A stretch of 64,000 nucleotides of DNA from Kosakonia sp. SMBL-WEM22 (GCF_014490785.1 NZ_CP051488.1:3100001-3164000), one strand, 5' to 3'; positions 7,832-16,488 are shown, numbered from the stretch's first letter. Program-made: numbers and translations. Notes: generated by a model not told the origin, from the letters alone.

Positions 7832-8446
7832 ATGAATATCCTGCACATTGATTCGAGCTTTAATCACACGCACTCCGTCTCGCGCCTGCTCTCCCGGGAG
7901 ATTGTCGACCGGCTGATGCAAAGCGGGCGCTATGACGAGGTGGTTTATCGTGATGTTGTTGATGACGAGATACGCCATCTGACTGCGCCTATCGCCGCTG
8001 GGTTCCGGCCGGTAGCAGAGCGCGATCTCGCGGCCAATGTGGCCGTTGAGCACCGTCTTTCCGAGGCGCTGGTCGCAGAGTTTCTGGCAAGCGATCTGAT
8101 TGTTATCGGTGCGCCGATGTACAACTTTTCAATTCCGAGCCAGCTGAAAGCGTGGCTGGATCGCCTTGCCCAGCCGGGCAAAACCTTCAGCTACACCGCG
8201 CAGGGGCCCGTTGGACTTGCCGGGGATAAGCGGGTGATTATCGCCTCTTCGCGCGGCGGCTTTTACCACGATACGCCGCTAGGGGGGATGGATTTCCAGG
8301 AGCGTTATCTCAATGCCTTTTTTGGTTTCCTCGGCATCACAAATGTCGCGTTTGTGCGCGCGGAGGGGATCTCGAAAGGTGAGGCGGTGAAAGAGCGTGA
8401 AATTCAGCATGCCATCGCCTCGGTGGCCGATGTCATTAACCTGTAA
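7832..8446 (+). CDS. azoR: FMN-dependent NADH-azoreductase
   Basis: A 204-residue flavodoxin-like quinone/azo reductase. It uses NADH to reduce quinones or azo bonds with bound FMN. Visible family motifs are NILHIDSSF at the start, MYNFSIPSQLKAWLDR (the FMN-binding loop and helix, about 92-107) and SSRGGFY (about 138-144). The ATG at 7832 is chosen because AGAGG lies nine bases upstream; an earlier TTG is unlikely. It begins 17 bp after the hydrolase gene and precedes the YciI-like gene by 10 bp, so the three are likely one transcript. The backbone acpD/azoR copy is normally elsewhere, so this may be a second azoreductase; the symbol is by family. Confidence 0.82.
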   Translation: MNILHIDSSFNHTHSVSRLLSREIVDRLMQSGRYDEVVYRDVVDDEIRHLTAPIAAGFRPVAERDLAANVAVEHRLSEALVAEFLASDLIVIGAPMYNFSIPSQLKAWLDRLAQPGKTFSYTAQGPVGLAGDKRVIIASSRGGFYHDTPLGGMDFQERYLNAFFGFLGITNVAFVRAEGISKGEAVKEREIQHAIASVADVINL

Positions 8447-8456
8447 GGAGCCGCAA

Positions 8457-8765
8457 ATGTTATACGCAGTGACATTAAGCTGGATTACCTCCCCTGAGCG
8501 GCTGGAGCCGTGGCGCGAGGGGCATAAAACGTGGCTGGTGGAAGGGCTTCAGCAAGGGATGGTGATTGTCGCGGGTCCGCTCAGCGACCATTCCGGTGGT
8601 TTTATCCTTATGCAGGCGCAGGATGAGAAGCAGATTGAGGCTTATCTCCAGCGCGATCCTTTTATTATCAACGCTCTCGTCTCGATAGCACGGGTCGCGG
8701 TTGAGCCGGGGCTGCGCTCGGTGGATTTCCCTGTGCAGTGGGCAGCCGTCGCGAAGGCGGTGTAG
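8457..8765 (+). CDS. YciI-family protein
   Basis: A 102-residue single-domain YciI-like (dimeric ferredoxin-fold) protein. It has LYAVTLSW as first strand, the conserved H in REGHKTWL, AGPLSDHSGGFILM, and RDPFI, matching the GP...G...I......A..... DPF pattern of the family. YciI-type proteins are small enzymes or stress proteins, some with dehalogenase-like chemistry; the reaction here is unknown. AAGGAG precedes the ATG by eight bases and overlaps the azoreductase stop region, so it is the last gene of that operon. Confidence 0.82.
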   Translation: MLYAVTLSWITSPERLEPWREGHKTWLVEGLQQGMVIVAGPLSDHSGGFILMQAQDEKQIEAYLQRDPFIINALVSIARVAVEPGLRSVDFPVQWAAVAKAV

Positions 8766-8870
8766 CAAGCAGGCTTCGCGTAAAGGTTTGCGCCCGTTTG
8801 CCGATAACAGAGTGCGGCGTTAATTTCGCCGTGCTGAGCGATGTTGCTCGACAACAAAAGGATGATCGAC

Positions 8871-9059
8871 ATGGATCCAATTCAGATCGCATCATTAGCC
8901 AGCAGCCTTGATTCTTATCAGCTCGATAACCAGGTGAACACCCTGGTGCTGAAAAAGGCGCTGGATTCGCAACAAACTATTGCAACGGATCTGATCAAAC
9001 AGATCCCGCAGTTGCCTTCTAATCCGGCTATCGGTCGTAACATTAATACGACTGCCTGA
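8871..9059 (+). CDS. YjfB-like small protein (putative motility protein family)
   Basis: A 62-residue protein with the YjfB pattern: DPIQIASLASSL, then VNTLVLKKALDSQ. The family is small, helical and annotated as putative motility protein from Bacillus work; function is not established. Start at 8871 is preferred because AAAGGA lies eight bases upstream; two in-frame ATGs (8841, 8862) lack proper spacing. It stands alone and is followed by a terminator. Confidence 0.7.
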   Translation: MDPIQIASLASSLDSYQLDNQVNTLVLKKALDSQQTIATDLIKQIPQLPSNPAIGRNINTTA

Positions 9060-9066
9060 CTGGTTT

Positions 9067-9089
9067 GCCCGCCCTGCGCGGGCATTTTT
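9067..9089 (+). terminator. Rho-independent terminator after yjfB-like gene
   Basis: Stem GCCCGC / GCGGGC followed by ATTTTTC, eight bases after the stop codon. Confidence 0.75.
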
Positions 9090-9140
9090 CTTTCCGCCTC
9101 GCTTGCCTCCTCTCCCCGTCCAGCGTAGCCTTAAACCCAT

Positions 9141-9157
9141 TAAAACCAATCGGTCTA
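9141..9157. promoter_or_regulatory. NemR-like operator before the TetR gene
   Basis: The 17 bases TAAAACCAATCGGTCTA lie four bases before the regulator's ATG. They resemble the NemR box TAGACC-N4-GGTCTA: the right half is exact and the left half has two changes. Autorepression is the likely function (inference). Confidence 0.5.
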
Positions 9158-9161
9158 AATT

Positions 9162-9863
9162 ATGGATGGCGATAGCATATTGACGCAAAAGCCGCGTCGT
9201 GGCCGCCCGCCGCAAAAATCACGCGACTTTACCGACACCCGCCAGGCGCTGATCCGCTCGGGCCTTGAGGTGCTGACGGAGAGCGGCTATCTCTCCGCAG
9301 GAATCGAGGCGGTGATCAAAAATATCGCTGTACCTAAGGGTTCGTTTTACCACTGTTTTAAGAGCAAAGAGGCGTTCGGTATGGCGGTGCTTGATGCCTA
9401 CGGGGCCTTCTTCGCCCATAAGCTTGATACGTTTCTGCTCAATATGTCACTTACGCCCTTACAGCGACTGGACGCCTTTGTGCATCACGCAGGTGAAGGG
9501 ATGGCGAAGTATGATTTCCGCCGCGGATGCCTGGTCGGCAACCTGTTGCAGGAGACGCCGCTGTTGCCCGATGCATTTCCAGCGCAACTGAAATCTATTC
9601 TGAACGACTGGGAGTGCCGTGTCGCAGCCTGCCTGGCCGAAGCGCAAGACTGCGGCGAGCTGCCGCAACAGGCGTCATCCGAGGCGCTGGCCAGCCTCTT
9701 CTGGTCCGGCTGGGAGGGTGCGGTGATGCGCGCCAAACTCTTTCGCAGCGCAGAGCCGCTCGATCACTTCTGGGCCTTCTTCCGAAAACAAATTCAAATA
9801 ACACCTGCAGAGCCGGCATTACGCCGAAACCCACCCCTCATGACGAGGAAAACGCAGTTATGA
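9162..9863 (+). CDS. TetR-family regulator, AcuR/NemR-like
   Basis: A 233-residue TetR-family repressor. The DNA-binding part (about 25-70) ends in VPKGSFYHCFKSKEAFG, which is the typical AcuR/NemR recognition helix region. The ligand domain has the RRGCLVGNLLQE cysteine segment that these electrophile sensors use; C127-like cysteine chemistry with acrylate-, enone- or aldehyde-type ligands is plausible but inferred. It overlaps the reductase gene by 4 bp (ATGA), so regulator and enzyme are co-translated, as in acuR-acuI. The ATG has no good ribosome-binding site and sits right after an operator-like repeat, suggesting low, self-repressed expression. Confidence 0.82.
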   Translation: MDGDSILTQKPRRGRPPQKSRDFTDTRQALIRSGLEVLTESGYLSAGIEAVIKNIAVPKGSFYHCFKSKEAFGMAVLDAYGAFFAHKLDTFLLNMSLTPLQRLDAFVHHAGEGMAKYDFRRGCLVGNLLQETPLLPDAFPAQLKSILNDWECRVAACLAEAQDCGELPQQASSEALASLFWSGWEGAVMRAKLFRSAEPLDHFWAFFRKQIQITPAEPALRRNPPLMTRKTQL

Positions 9864-10837
9864 AAGCATTAGTTCTGGAACAACATGAGAAACAGACCCT
9901 CGCCGCGGTGCAAGAGATCGCCCTGCCCGACCTTGCAGAGGGCGAGGTGAAAGTCGATATCGACTGGTCCTGCCTCAACTACAAAGATGCGCTGGCGATC
10001 ACCGGCACAGGCAAAATCGTACGCCAGTTCCCGATGGTGCCGGGCATCGATTTCACCGGTCGCGTCAGTGAGAGCCGCGATGCGCGTTACACACCGGGCC
10101 AGGCGGTGATCCTCACCGGCTGGGGTGTGGGAGAGAATCACTGGGGCGGCCTGGCAACCCAGGCCTGCGTGAAGGGCGACTGGCTGGTGCCGCTGCCGCA
10201 GAGCCTGAGCGCGCGCAATGCAATGATCATCGGCACCGCCGGTTTTACCGCTATGCTCTGTGTTAACGCGCTGCAAGAGGCGGGCGTGAAACCGCAGGAT
10301 GGCACGGTGCTGGTTACCGGTGCCAGCGGTGGCGTCGGCAGCACGGCGGTGGTTCTGCTGAAAGCGCTCGGCTACGGCGTGGCGGCGGTGACGGGTCGCG
10401 AATCAACCCATGCGTTTCTGCGCCAGTTGGGTGCGGATCAGATCCTGCCAAGAAGTGAGTTTGACAAGACGCGCCCGCTGGAGAAGCAGCTCTGGGCAGG
10501 CGCAATCGATACGGTTGGCAGCAAGGTGCTGGCGAAAGTGCTGGCGCAGACCAACTATGGCGGCTGCGTGGCGGCCTGCGGCCTGGCGGGCGGTTTCGAT
10601 CTCCCCACCAGCGTAATGCCCTTTATTCTGCGCAATGTGCGTTTGCAGGGCGTTGACTCGGTGATGGTGCCTGCTGAAAAGCGCAGCGCCGTCTGGGAGA
10701 AGCTGGCGAGCACGCTGCCGGAGAGCTATTACCAGCAGGCCGCAACAGAGATCGCGCTCGAACAGGTGCCTGCCACTGCCGCCGAGTTCCTCAACAACAA
10801 TATTCAGGGCCGTACGCTGGTCAACATCCACGCGTAA
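9860..10837 (+). CDS. acuI: Acrylyl-CoA reductase AcuI/YhdH-type
   Basis: A 325-residue zinc-free medium-chain reductase. AcuI/YhdH enzymes reduce toxic acryloyl-CoA to propionyl-CoA with NADPH. Evidence: MKALVLEQHEKQT start, WSCLNYKDALAITG (the YhdH signature), PGIDFTGRV, and the nucleotide-binding loop VTGASGGVGSTAV (about 152-164). The start is set at 9860, where ATG overlaps the regulator's TGA; longer upstream frames are the regulator read out of frame. Enterobacteria normally carry yhdH elsewhere, so this may be an additional copy tied to its own TetR-type repressor. Symbol by family. Confidence 0.85.
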   Translation: MKALVLEQHEKQTLAAVQEIALPDLAEGEVKVDIDWSCLNYKDALAITGTGKIVRQFPMVPGIDFTGRVSESRDARYTPGQAVILTGWGVGENHWGGLATQACVKGDWLVPLPQSLSARNAMIIGTAGFTAMLCVNALQEAGVKPQDGTVLVTGASGGVGSTAVVLLKALGYGVAAVTGRESTHAFLRQLGADQILPRSEFDKTRPLEKQLWAGAIDTVGSKVLAKVLAQTNYGGCVAACGLAGGFDLPTSVMPFILRNVRLQGVDSVMVPAEKRSAVWEKLASTLPESYYQQAATEIALEQVPATAAEFLNNNIQGRTLVNIHA

Positions 10838-10970
10838 GCCGCTTCCGGCGTGCGCTGGCGCGCCGGATCTTTTCTCCCCCCGTTTCTTCCGAATCACTGG
10901 TCGGCAACTTTCGTTTCACAAAGTCGTGACATATTATCGGTAGAGCCGTAACGCAGATAAGGAGATAAAA

Positions 10971-12425
10971 ATGACCAACGAGGGTGCAAATCTGACCCCG
11001 GAACAGGCGCTGGATCAGCTGGAAGCGCTGTATGACCGCTCCGTCAATGCCCTTCGCGAGGCGATTGGTGTCTATATTGAGAAAGGTGAGCTTCCAAACG
11101 CAGAGGCGCGTGAAAAGGGGTTGTTCGTCTACCCCCAGCTGTCAGTGAGCTGGAACGGCAGTGCGAGCAAGCCGTCGAAAACCCGCGCCTATGCACGCTT
11201 TACCCACGCAGGCCGCTACTCCACCACCATTACCCGCCCGTCGCTGTTTCGCGCCTATCTTATCGAGCAGCTCACGCTGCTGTGCCAGGATTATGGCGCA
11301 CAGATCGAGGTTGGCCTGTCGGCCCACGAGATCCCTTATCCTTATGTGATAGACGGTTCAGAGCTGACGCTGGATCGCTCAATGAGCGCCGGCCTGACGC
11401 GCTTTTTCCCGACCACTGAACTGGCGCAAATTGGCGATGAGACGGCAGATGGCCTGTTCCACCCGACCGAGCTCTACCCCCTGTCGCACTTCGACGCCCG
11501 CCGCGTTGACTTTTCGCTGGCGCGCCTGCGCCACTACACCGGTACGCCGGTCGAGCACTTCCAGCCGTTTGTGCTGTTTACCAACTACACCCGCTATGTG
11601 GATGAGTTTGTGCGCTGGGGTTGCAGCCAGATCCTCGATCCCGATAGCCCCTATATCGCCCTCTCCTGCGCGGGCGGCCACTGGATCACCGCGAACACCG
11701 AAGCGCCAGAGCAGGCGATCTCCGATCTGGCGTGGAAAAAACACCAAATGCCTGCCTGGCACTTAGTCACGGCGGACGGTCAGGGCATTACGCTTATCAA
11801 TATTGGCGTTGGCCCGTCGAATGCAAAAACCATTTGCGATCACCTGGCGGTGCTGCGCCCGGATGTCTGGCTGATGATTGGTCACTGCGGCGGCCTGCGC
11901 GAGAGCCAGCAGATTGGCGATTATGTGCTGGCGCACGCCTACCTGCGTGATGATCATGTCCTTGATGCAGTGCTGCCGCCGGATATCCCGATTCCAAGCA
12001 TCGCCGAAGTGCAGCGCGCGCTGTATGACGCCACCAAAGCGGTGAGCGAGATGCCTGGCGAAGAGGTGAAACAGCGCCTGCGCACCGGTACGGTGGTTAC
12101 TACCGACGATCGCAACTGGGAGCTGCGCTACTCTGCTTCCGCGCTACGCTTTAACCTCAGCCGTGCGGTGGCGATTGATATGGAGAGCGCCACCATCGCC
12201 GCGCAGGGTTATCGCTTCCGTGTACCCTACGGTACGCTGCTCTGCGTCTCGGATAAGCCGTTGCACGGCGAGATTAAGTTGCCAGGCCAGGCGAACCGCT
12301 TCTATGAAGGAGCGATTTCCGAGCATCTGCAAATCGGTATTCGCGCCATCGACCTGCTGCGCGCCGAGGGCGATCGTCTTCATTCCCGTAAGCTGCGCAC
12401 CTTTAACGAACCTCCCTTCCGTTAA
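10971..12425 (+). CDS. amn: AMP nucleosidase
   Basis: Full-length Amn, 484 residues as in E. coli. It hydrolyses AMP to adenine and ribose-5-phosphate and so controls the AMP pool. The N-terminal regulatory part starts LTPEQALDQLEALYDRSV; the C-terminal nucleoside-phosphorylase-like part has GVGPSNAKTICDHLAVLRP, MIGHCGGL and the substrate region AIDMESATIAAQGYRF. AAGGAG lies seven bases before the ATG. Gene order with tRNA-Asn and yeeO to the right matches E. coli, which places this window on the conserved map. Confidence 0.96.
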   Translation: MTNEGANLTPEQALDQLEALYDRSVNALREAIGVYIEKGELPNAEAREKGLFVYPQLSVSWNGSASKPSKTRAYARFTHAGRYSTTITRPSLFRAYLIEQLTLLCQDYGAQIEVGLSAHEIPYPYVIDGSELTLDRSMSAGLTRFFPTTELAQIGDETADGLFHPTELYPLSHFDARRVDFSLARLRHYTGTPVEHFQPFVLFTNYTRYVDEFVRWGCSQILDPDSPYIALSCAGGHWITANTEAPEQAISDLAWKKHQMPAWHLVTADGQGITLINIGVGPSNAKTICDHLAVLRPDVWLMIGHCGGLRESQQIGDYVLAHAYLRDDHVLDAVLPPDIPIPSIAEVQRALYDATKAVSEMPGEEVKQRLRTGTVVTTDDRNWELRYSASALRFNLSRAVAIDMESATIAAQGYRFRVPYGTLLCVSDKPLHGEIKLPGQANRFYEGAISEHLQIGIRAIDLLRAEGDRLHSRKLRTFNEPPFR

Positions 12426-12436
12426 ACCTGCCTCCC

Positions 12437-12462
12437 TCACCGCCAGTTTCGGCTGGCGGTGA
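12437..12462 (+). terminator. Hairpin after amn
   Basis: Strong stem TCACCGCCAG / CTGGCGGTGA with a six-base loop, 12 bp after the stop. The T run is weak, so termination efficiency is uncertain. Confidence 0.5.
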
Positions 12463-12894
12463 ACTACCAGATTTGGCAGCCAGAAGATTCTCAAAAGCGT
12501 AGCCATTGAGCGAAACAGCCTTTGTCAGAGTGTTAAGGTAGAGCGAATTAAGACGCTTAAATCATGCAGAGGCCGAACACAGGTAACCCTTTTACAGGCT
12601 GGGATATCGCTTCTGGAAACTGACAGGTCGCGTGATGAGGACGATAAGAACTTGCGGGATTTCTTTGCCAGTATGTCCGCTCTTGAATTCGCGTGCATGA
12701 TTTTCGGTATCGATGGACCAATCCTTTTTGTGGTATGAATTTTCCTGGGTTTTAGGAATTCCTCAAACAGTTTTCACACCGCGCAGGCTTTTCTGAAACG
12801 CCATCGCTGTTATGCAGATTGGTACTGCGCACAATGATGCTTCGGCTCATCACACGTAGCTAACCCGCAATATGGCGAGATAAAGGGATACAAC
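12463..12894. other. Gene-free spacer after amn
   Basis: About 430 bases with no open frame longer than a few dozen codons that I can support. E. coli has yeeN in this position; I see no remnant of it. Its end must carry the promoter of the small membrane-gene cluster. Confidence 0.45.
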
Positions 12895-12908
12895 AAAGGG
12901 TACAGGAG

Positions 12909-13274
12909 ATGCTTGCGAATACTGCATTGGGGTTAAATGTCATTATCTGCTGCTGCGTCATCACCATTGTGTTTATTGGCGTACGTAACTCTATCCTTGC
13001 CGGGCGGGCGCATGATCGCATTAAAAAGTCAGGAAAGGAGACTACTGCCCGGATTACTCATGCGCAGCAGCACGATAACCAAAAAGTTGAAGGTGTTTTG
13101 GTACTGCATGTGAAAGTAGAGTTTGATGCTGAGGGTAAGCGGATAGCTACAGGGAAAGATATCATCGTAAACACTTTTAATGCTGACAGTTATAAGAGAG
13201 GCCATGAAATCACTATTCGCTACATGAGGGATGATCCTACCAACATTGTAGTGATGGGCGATGTAAGAAATTAA
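12909..13274 (+). CDS. Small membrane protein, DUF3592-like (copy A1)
   Basis: A 121-residue protein with one N-terminal membrane helix (about 5-27), then a soluble beta-rich domain. The layout 'helix - GKETTARITHAQQ - LHVKVEF - G..I.IRYM.DDPTNIVVMG' resembles DUF3592-type proteins, which I take as a weak match. It is a clear paralogue of the next gene: both share VFIGVRNS/IFIGVRNS, KETTA.ITHA.Q and the closing IRY...(D/E)PT..VVMG. AAAGGG lies eight bases before the ATG. Function unknown; the soluble part probably faces the cytoplasm or periplasm, which I cannot decide. Confidence 0.6.
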   Translation: MLANTALGLNVIICCCVITIVFIGVRNSILAGRAHDRIKKSGKETTARITHAQQHDNQKVEGVLVLHVKVEFDAEGKRIATGKDIIVNTFNADSYKRGHEITIRYMRDDPTNIVVMGDVRN

Positions 13275-13382
13275 CGGCATCTTTTGATAAAGCTGCGGTT
13301 TGTGATGGGTAGCATAACTTAATATTCCAGCAGCTTCTTCCGACCTTTGCGGAATATAAGATCTCAATTTGAGTGGGGAGTC

Positions 13383-13745
13383 ATGGCAACGATAGCATTC
13401 TGGATACTGATTTGCTTTGTGATATTTTCCGTCGTGATCATCTTTATTGGCGTACGCAACTCTGTGGTCAGCGGGCGCGAAGAAGAAATGATCAAAAATA
13501 GAGGTAAGGAGACCACTGCGCTAATCACCCATGCTGAACAGAACAAAAACCAGAGCATCGAAGGAGTATTGCATTTAAACCTCACTTTTCAGTTTACCGC
13601 TGGCAACCAGCAGAGGATCACACAGCGCGAGCTTTTCGTTCGTATGCTTCATCTTGAGGAGTTCAAGCCTGGAAAGGTGGTGACAATACGCTATTTAGAA
13701 GAGGAGCCGACGAAATTTGTCGTGATGGGTAATTGCACAAACTGA
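13383..13745 (+). CDS. Small membrane protein, DUF3592-like (copy A2)
   Basis: A 120-residue tandem paralogue of the gene at 12909. One N-terminal helix (about 3-25) leads into IFIGVRNSVVSGREEEMIKN and a beta-rich soluble part ending IRYLEEEPTKFVVMG. The ATG at 13383 is chosen because GGGGAG is placed just upstream; a longer in-frame start at 13347 has none. It lies 108 bp after its copy and 13 bp before the next gene, so the later three genes may form one transcript. No function can be assigned. Confidence 0.6.
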   Translation: MATIAFWILICFVIFSVVIIFIGVRNSVVSGREEEMIKNRGKETTALITHAEQNKNQSIEGVLHLNLTFQFTAGNQQRITQRELFVRMLHLEEFKPGKVVTIRYLEEEPTKFVVMGNCTN

Positions 13746-13758
13746 GGGAACAAGACTA

Positions 13759-14166
13759 ATGGGTATGCAGCATTTTTTCGCCTCCCTCAAACCTGTTGAG
13801 TGGATAAGTATCCTGCTGAGTTTTACCGTCACACTGCTCTTTTGCTGGTGGATCTGTTTTGGTACTAAAGGCAGGTCGACCAGCATCCTCGCTGGTACTA
13901 TCTACCTTACGCGTCATCGTTGGGCCGGTGAGCTTTACGCTACGCAGATTGAATCCTGGGAAGAGACCGATACCTTTTATGAAAATGCCCGGTTCGTCGA
14001 TCTCTTTTTCTATCTTGACTCATTACCCAACCGCTTTTGCGCTAAAGCACTGGTCTCTCCGCTGCAGCTGCATTTTTTGCGACGCGGATTACCGATCGTA
14101 GTAAAAAAAGGCAAATGGAAACTGATGGCGGTAATGCACATCGGTGATGGTGAGAATGCTGGTTAA
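13759..14166 (+). CDS. Small membrane protein (copy B1)
   Basis: A 135-residue unrecognised protein with one hydrophobic helix (about 15-35), then a soluble part with TIYLTRHRWAGELYATQIESW, VDLFFYLD, AKALVSPLQLHFLRRGLPIVVKKGK (positions 94-118). It is paralogous to the following gene. The start has GAGGGA about ten bases upstream. It begins 13 bp after copy A2. No catalytic motif is visible; the domain looks beta-rich and may bind ligands or partner proteins (inference). Confidence 0.55.
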   Translation: MGMQHFFASLKPVEWISILLSFTVTLLFCWWICFGTKGRSTSILAGTIYLTRHRWAGELYATQIESWEETDTFYENARFVDLFFYLDSLPNRFCAKALVSPLQLHFLRRGLPIVVKKGKWKLMAVMHIGDGENAG

Positions 14167-14202
14167 CATTGGGTAAGAAAGCAGCTTAAAAAAGGAATAG
14201 CG

Positions 14203-14616
14203 GTGTTTAAAAACTGGATTACACATATGTCGGCGTTTGAGATGACCTTCCTGATAATTGGCATTGCTACGCCCATCGTCTTTATGGTCGCTATTTTTTT
14301 TACCTTCCGGGGAAGCTCTTTAGGCATGCGTGCTGCAAAAGTGTTTCTCACGCGCGAAAAGTGGCCCGGTAAAATCTACAACACGCGTATCGTCTCCTGG
14401 CAGCAAACGAATATGTTCTATGGCAATGATCTCTTTATCGACATCTCTTTTCATCTCGATAATCCGCAGCAATTACACTCGGCAAAAGCACTGATCGCAC
14501 CTGCACAGCTGCACCTGCTCAGGAAAGCTCTACCGATCGTGGTGAAAAAAGGGAAGAAGAACAATATCGCTGTACTGCAACTCGGCGCATGGGACGCCGG
14601 GCAAACGAGTAAGTGA
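14203..14616 (+). CDS. Small membrane protein (copy B2), GTG start
   Basis: A 137-residue tandem paralogue of the gene at 13759. Shared features are the single N-terminal helix (about 14-34), VFLTREKWPGKIYNTRIVSW, DISFHLD, AKALIAPAQLHLLRKALPIVVKKGK. The start is GTG at 14203 with AAGGA six bases upstream. It is the last gene before a two-way terminator and the tRNA-Asn gene. Function unknown. The A-A-B-B layout of four genes looks like two local duplications. Confidence 0.55.
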   Translation: MFKNWITHMSAFEMTFLIIGIATPIVFMVAIFFTFRGSSLGMRAAKVFLTREKWPGKIYNTRIVSWQQTNMFYGNDLFIDISFHLDNPQQLHSAKALIAPAQLHLLRKALPIVVKKGKKNNIAVLQLGAWDAGQTSK

Positions 14617-14647
14617 TCGCAAGAAAGATTGCCAAAAGGCAGAAAGC

Positions 14648-14674
14648 AAAAAGCCTGCTCGTAAGCAGGCTTTT
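14648..14674. terminator. Bidirectional terminator beside tRNA-Asn
   Basis: Stem AAAAGCCTGCT / AGCAGGCTTTT flanked by A and T runs. It can end the plus-strand membrane-gene cluster and the minus-strand tRNA-Asn. Confidence 0.8.
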
Positions 14675-14681
14675 CAAAATT

Positions 14682-14757
14682 TGGCTCCTCTGACTGGACT
14701 CGAACCAGTGACATACGGATTAACAGTCCGCCGTTCTACCGACTGAACTACAGAGGA
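14682..14757 (-). tRNA. tRNA-Asn (GTT)
   Basis: A 76-base tRNA starting TCCTCTGTAGTTCAGTCGG on the minus strand, with GTT anticodon inside CTGTTAATCC, TTCGAGTC T-arm and encoded CCA. Identical to the plus-strand copy at 16489-16564. Its 3' end matches the island att repeat at 5878. Confidence 0.95.
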
Positions 14758-14837
14758 ATCGTGTGAACGGGGCGAATATTAGCGGTGCTCCCACGCCATG
14801 TCAAAGCCTGATTTCACATTTTGACGCGTTTGCCGAA

Positions 14838-16298
14838 TTATTCTCCATTTTGCACAGAAATGGGCCGTTCCGTCGGCGTTTTCTGCGGCTTCGGATACTT
14901 CCATAGCCAGCGTCCGCTGACCATCCGCCAGTAGAAAAGCGCGCCGCGCACCGCCCAGTCAAGGAACATCCCAAGCCAGACGCCGACCACACCCATACCC
15001 AATACAATACCGAGTGTATAACCTGCCACGACGCGACAGCCCCACATTCCCAGCATCGATACCCACATCGCGAAACGCGCGTCGCGCGCGCCTTTCAGCC
15101 CGGCGGGCAGTACCCAGGAGGCGGCCCAAATCGGCATAAACGCAGCGTTAAGCCATAAAAGGATCTTAACGACCTCTTTTACATCCTCTTCATGGGTATA
15201 AAATGCGGCAAACCAGCCGGCAAACGGCGCGGTTCCCCAGGCAATGGCGGTGAGCAATAGTGTGGAGAGCCAGAAGACATGGCGTAGCTGGCGCTCTGCC
15301 TGGGCAATCTGCCCTTTACCGAGGCGTTTGCCGGTAATGATAGTCGAGGCAGATCCCAATGCGTTACCGGGCAGGTTAATCAATGCCGCCACTGAGAAGG
15401 CGATAAAGTTACCGGCGATAACATTGGTGCCCATTCCGGCGACGAACATCTGCGTCAACAGTTTGCCACCGTTGAACAGCACCGATTCGATGCTGGCAGG
15501 AATGCCGATGCCCATCACTTCCCAGATGATATTGAAGTTAAGTTTCTCGAAATAGCTTTTGAGCGGGATCCGCAGCGAAGGGTTAAAGCCAATCATCAAC
15601 ACCCAGATAATCGCCGCTGCACCAATATAACGTGAGATGGTCAACCCAAGACCGGCACCAGCAAAGCCCATTCCCTGCCAGCCGAAAAAGCCGTAGATCA
15701 GCGCGCTACTGATGATGATATTGAGAATGTTCATGCCGCCGTTAATCAGCAGCGGGATTTTAGTATTTCCTGCGCCACGTAGCGCACCGCTGCCGATTAG
15801 CGCAATTGCCGCCGCCGGATAGCTCAGAACCGTTAACTCAAGATAGGTGAGCGCCAAATCTTTCACCGGCTGGGTCGCCGCGCCGGCAATAACGTCGATA
15901 ATTTCACGGCCGAAGTAGTGGATCACCGCCGCCAGCACGATGGCGAACAGCGTCATAATCATTAGCGACTGCCGCGTTGCCGACCTTGCCCGTTCAGCGT
16001 CGAGTTTGCCGAGGCTAAAGGCCACTACCACCGTTGTGCCGAGATCGATAGCGGCAAAAAAGGCCATCACTACCATATTAAAGCTATCGGCAAGACCTAC
16101 GCCCGCCATCGCCTCTTTGCCAAGCCAGCTCACGAGAAAAGTGCTGAGCACGCCCATCATTAGTACACAGGTGTTTTCGAGGAAGATTGGCACAGCAAGC
16201 GGGGTGATTTCCCGCCAGAAGAGCACGCGGTAGCTTTTACGCTTTCTATACCAGGGGGTGCGCATGACGGCCTGGCGAAGGGGGGTGACGACGTTCAA
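14838..16298 (-). CDS. yeeO: MATE-family efflux transporter YeeO
   Basis: A 486-residue, twelve-helix transporter of the MATE family. In E. coli YeeO exports flavins and some dipeptides or drugs by cation exchange. The segment LFWREITPLAVPIFLENTCVLMMG opens the first transmembrane bundle, and GSGALRGAGNTKIP marks the second half; both are typical. The start is read as TTG at 16298 with AAGGA five bases upstream; ATG at 16265 is the alternative. The gene lies between two opposite tRNA-Asn genes exactly as in E. coli, which supports orthology. Confidence 0.9.
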   Translation of the reverse strand: MNVVTPLRQAVMRTPWYRKRKSYRVLFWREITPLAVPIFLENTCVLMMGVLSTFLVSWLGKEAMAGVGLADSFNMVVMAFFAAIDLGTTVVVAFSLGKLDAERARSATRQSLMIMTLFAIVLAAVIHYFGREIIDVIAGAATQPVKDLALTYLELTVLSYPAAAIALIGSGALRGAGNTKIPLLINGGMNILNIIISSALIYGFFGWQGMGFAGAGLGLTISRYIGAAAIIWVLMIGFNPSLRIPLKSYFEKLNFNIIWEVMGIGIPASIESVLFNGGKLLTQMFVAGMGTNVIAGNFIAFSVAALINLPGNALGSASTIITGKRLGKGQIAQAERQLRHVFWLSTLLLTAIAWGTAPFAGWFAAFYTHEEDVKEVVKILLWLNAAFMPIWAASWVLPAGLKGARDARFAMWVSMLGMWGCRVVAGYTLGIVLGMGVVGVWLGMFLDWAVRGALFYWRMVSGRWLWKYPKPQKTPTERPISVQNGE

Positions 16299-16488
16299 AA
16301 TAGTCCTTGCCGTAAAAGATGAAATTACATTTCAAATGATGGGGGAGAAATGGTGATCCTGCAAAGCAATTCAGCATAAATTGATGTCAATACATGCAAA
16401 TCGCTGATGGAATCAGCAGTTGACTCCCCTCCCCTGAAATGGGGTTTGACAAAAGATTTTTCGCCGCTAAGATAAGCCTCCACACGAT

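Noticed and set aside
9527..9859. N-terminal extension of the acuI-type gene
   Set aside because: It is the TetR-type gene read in another frame; AcuI homology begins exactly at the ATG at 9860.
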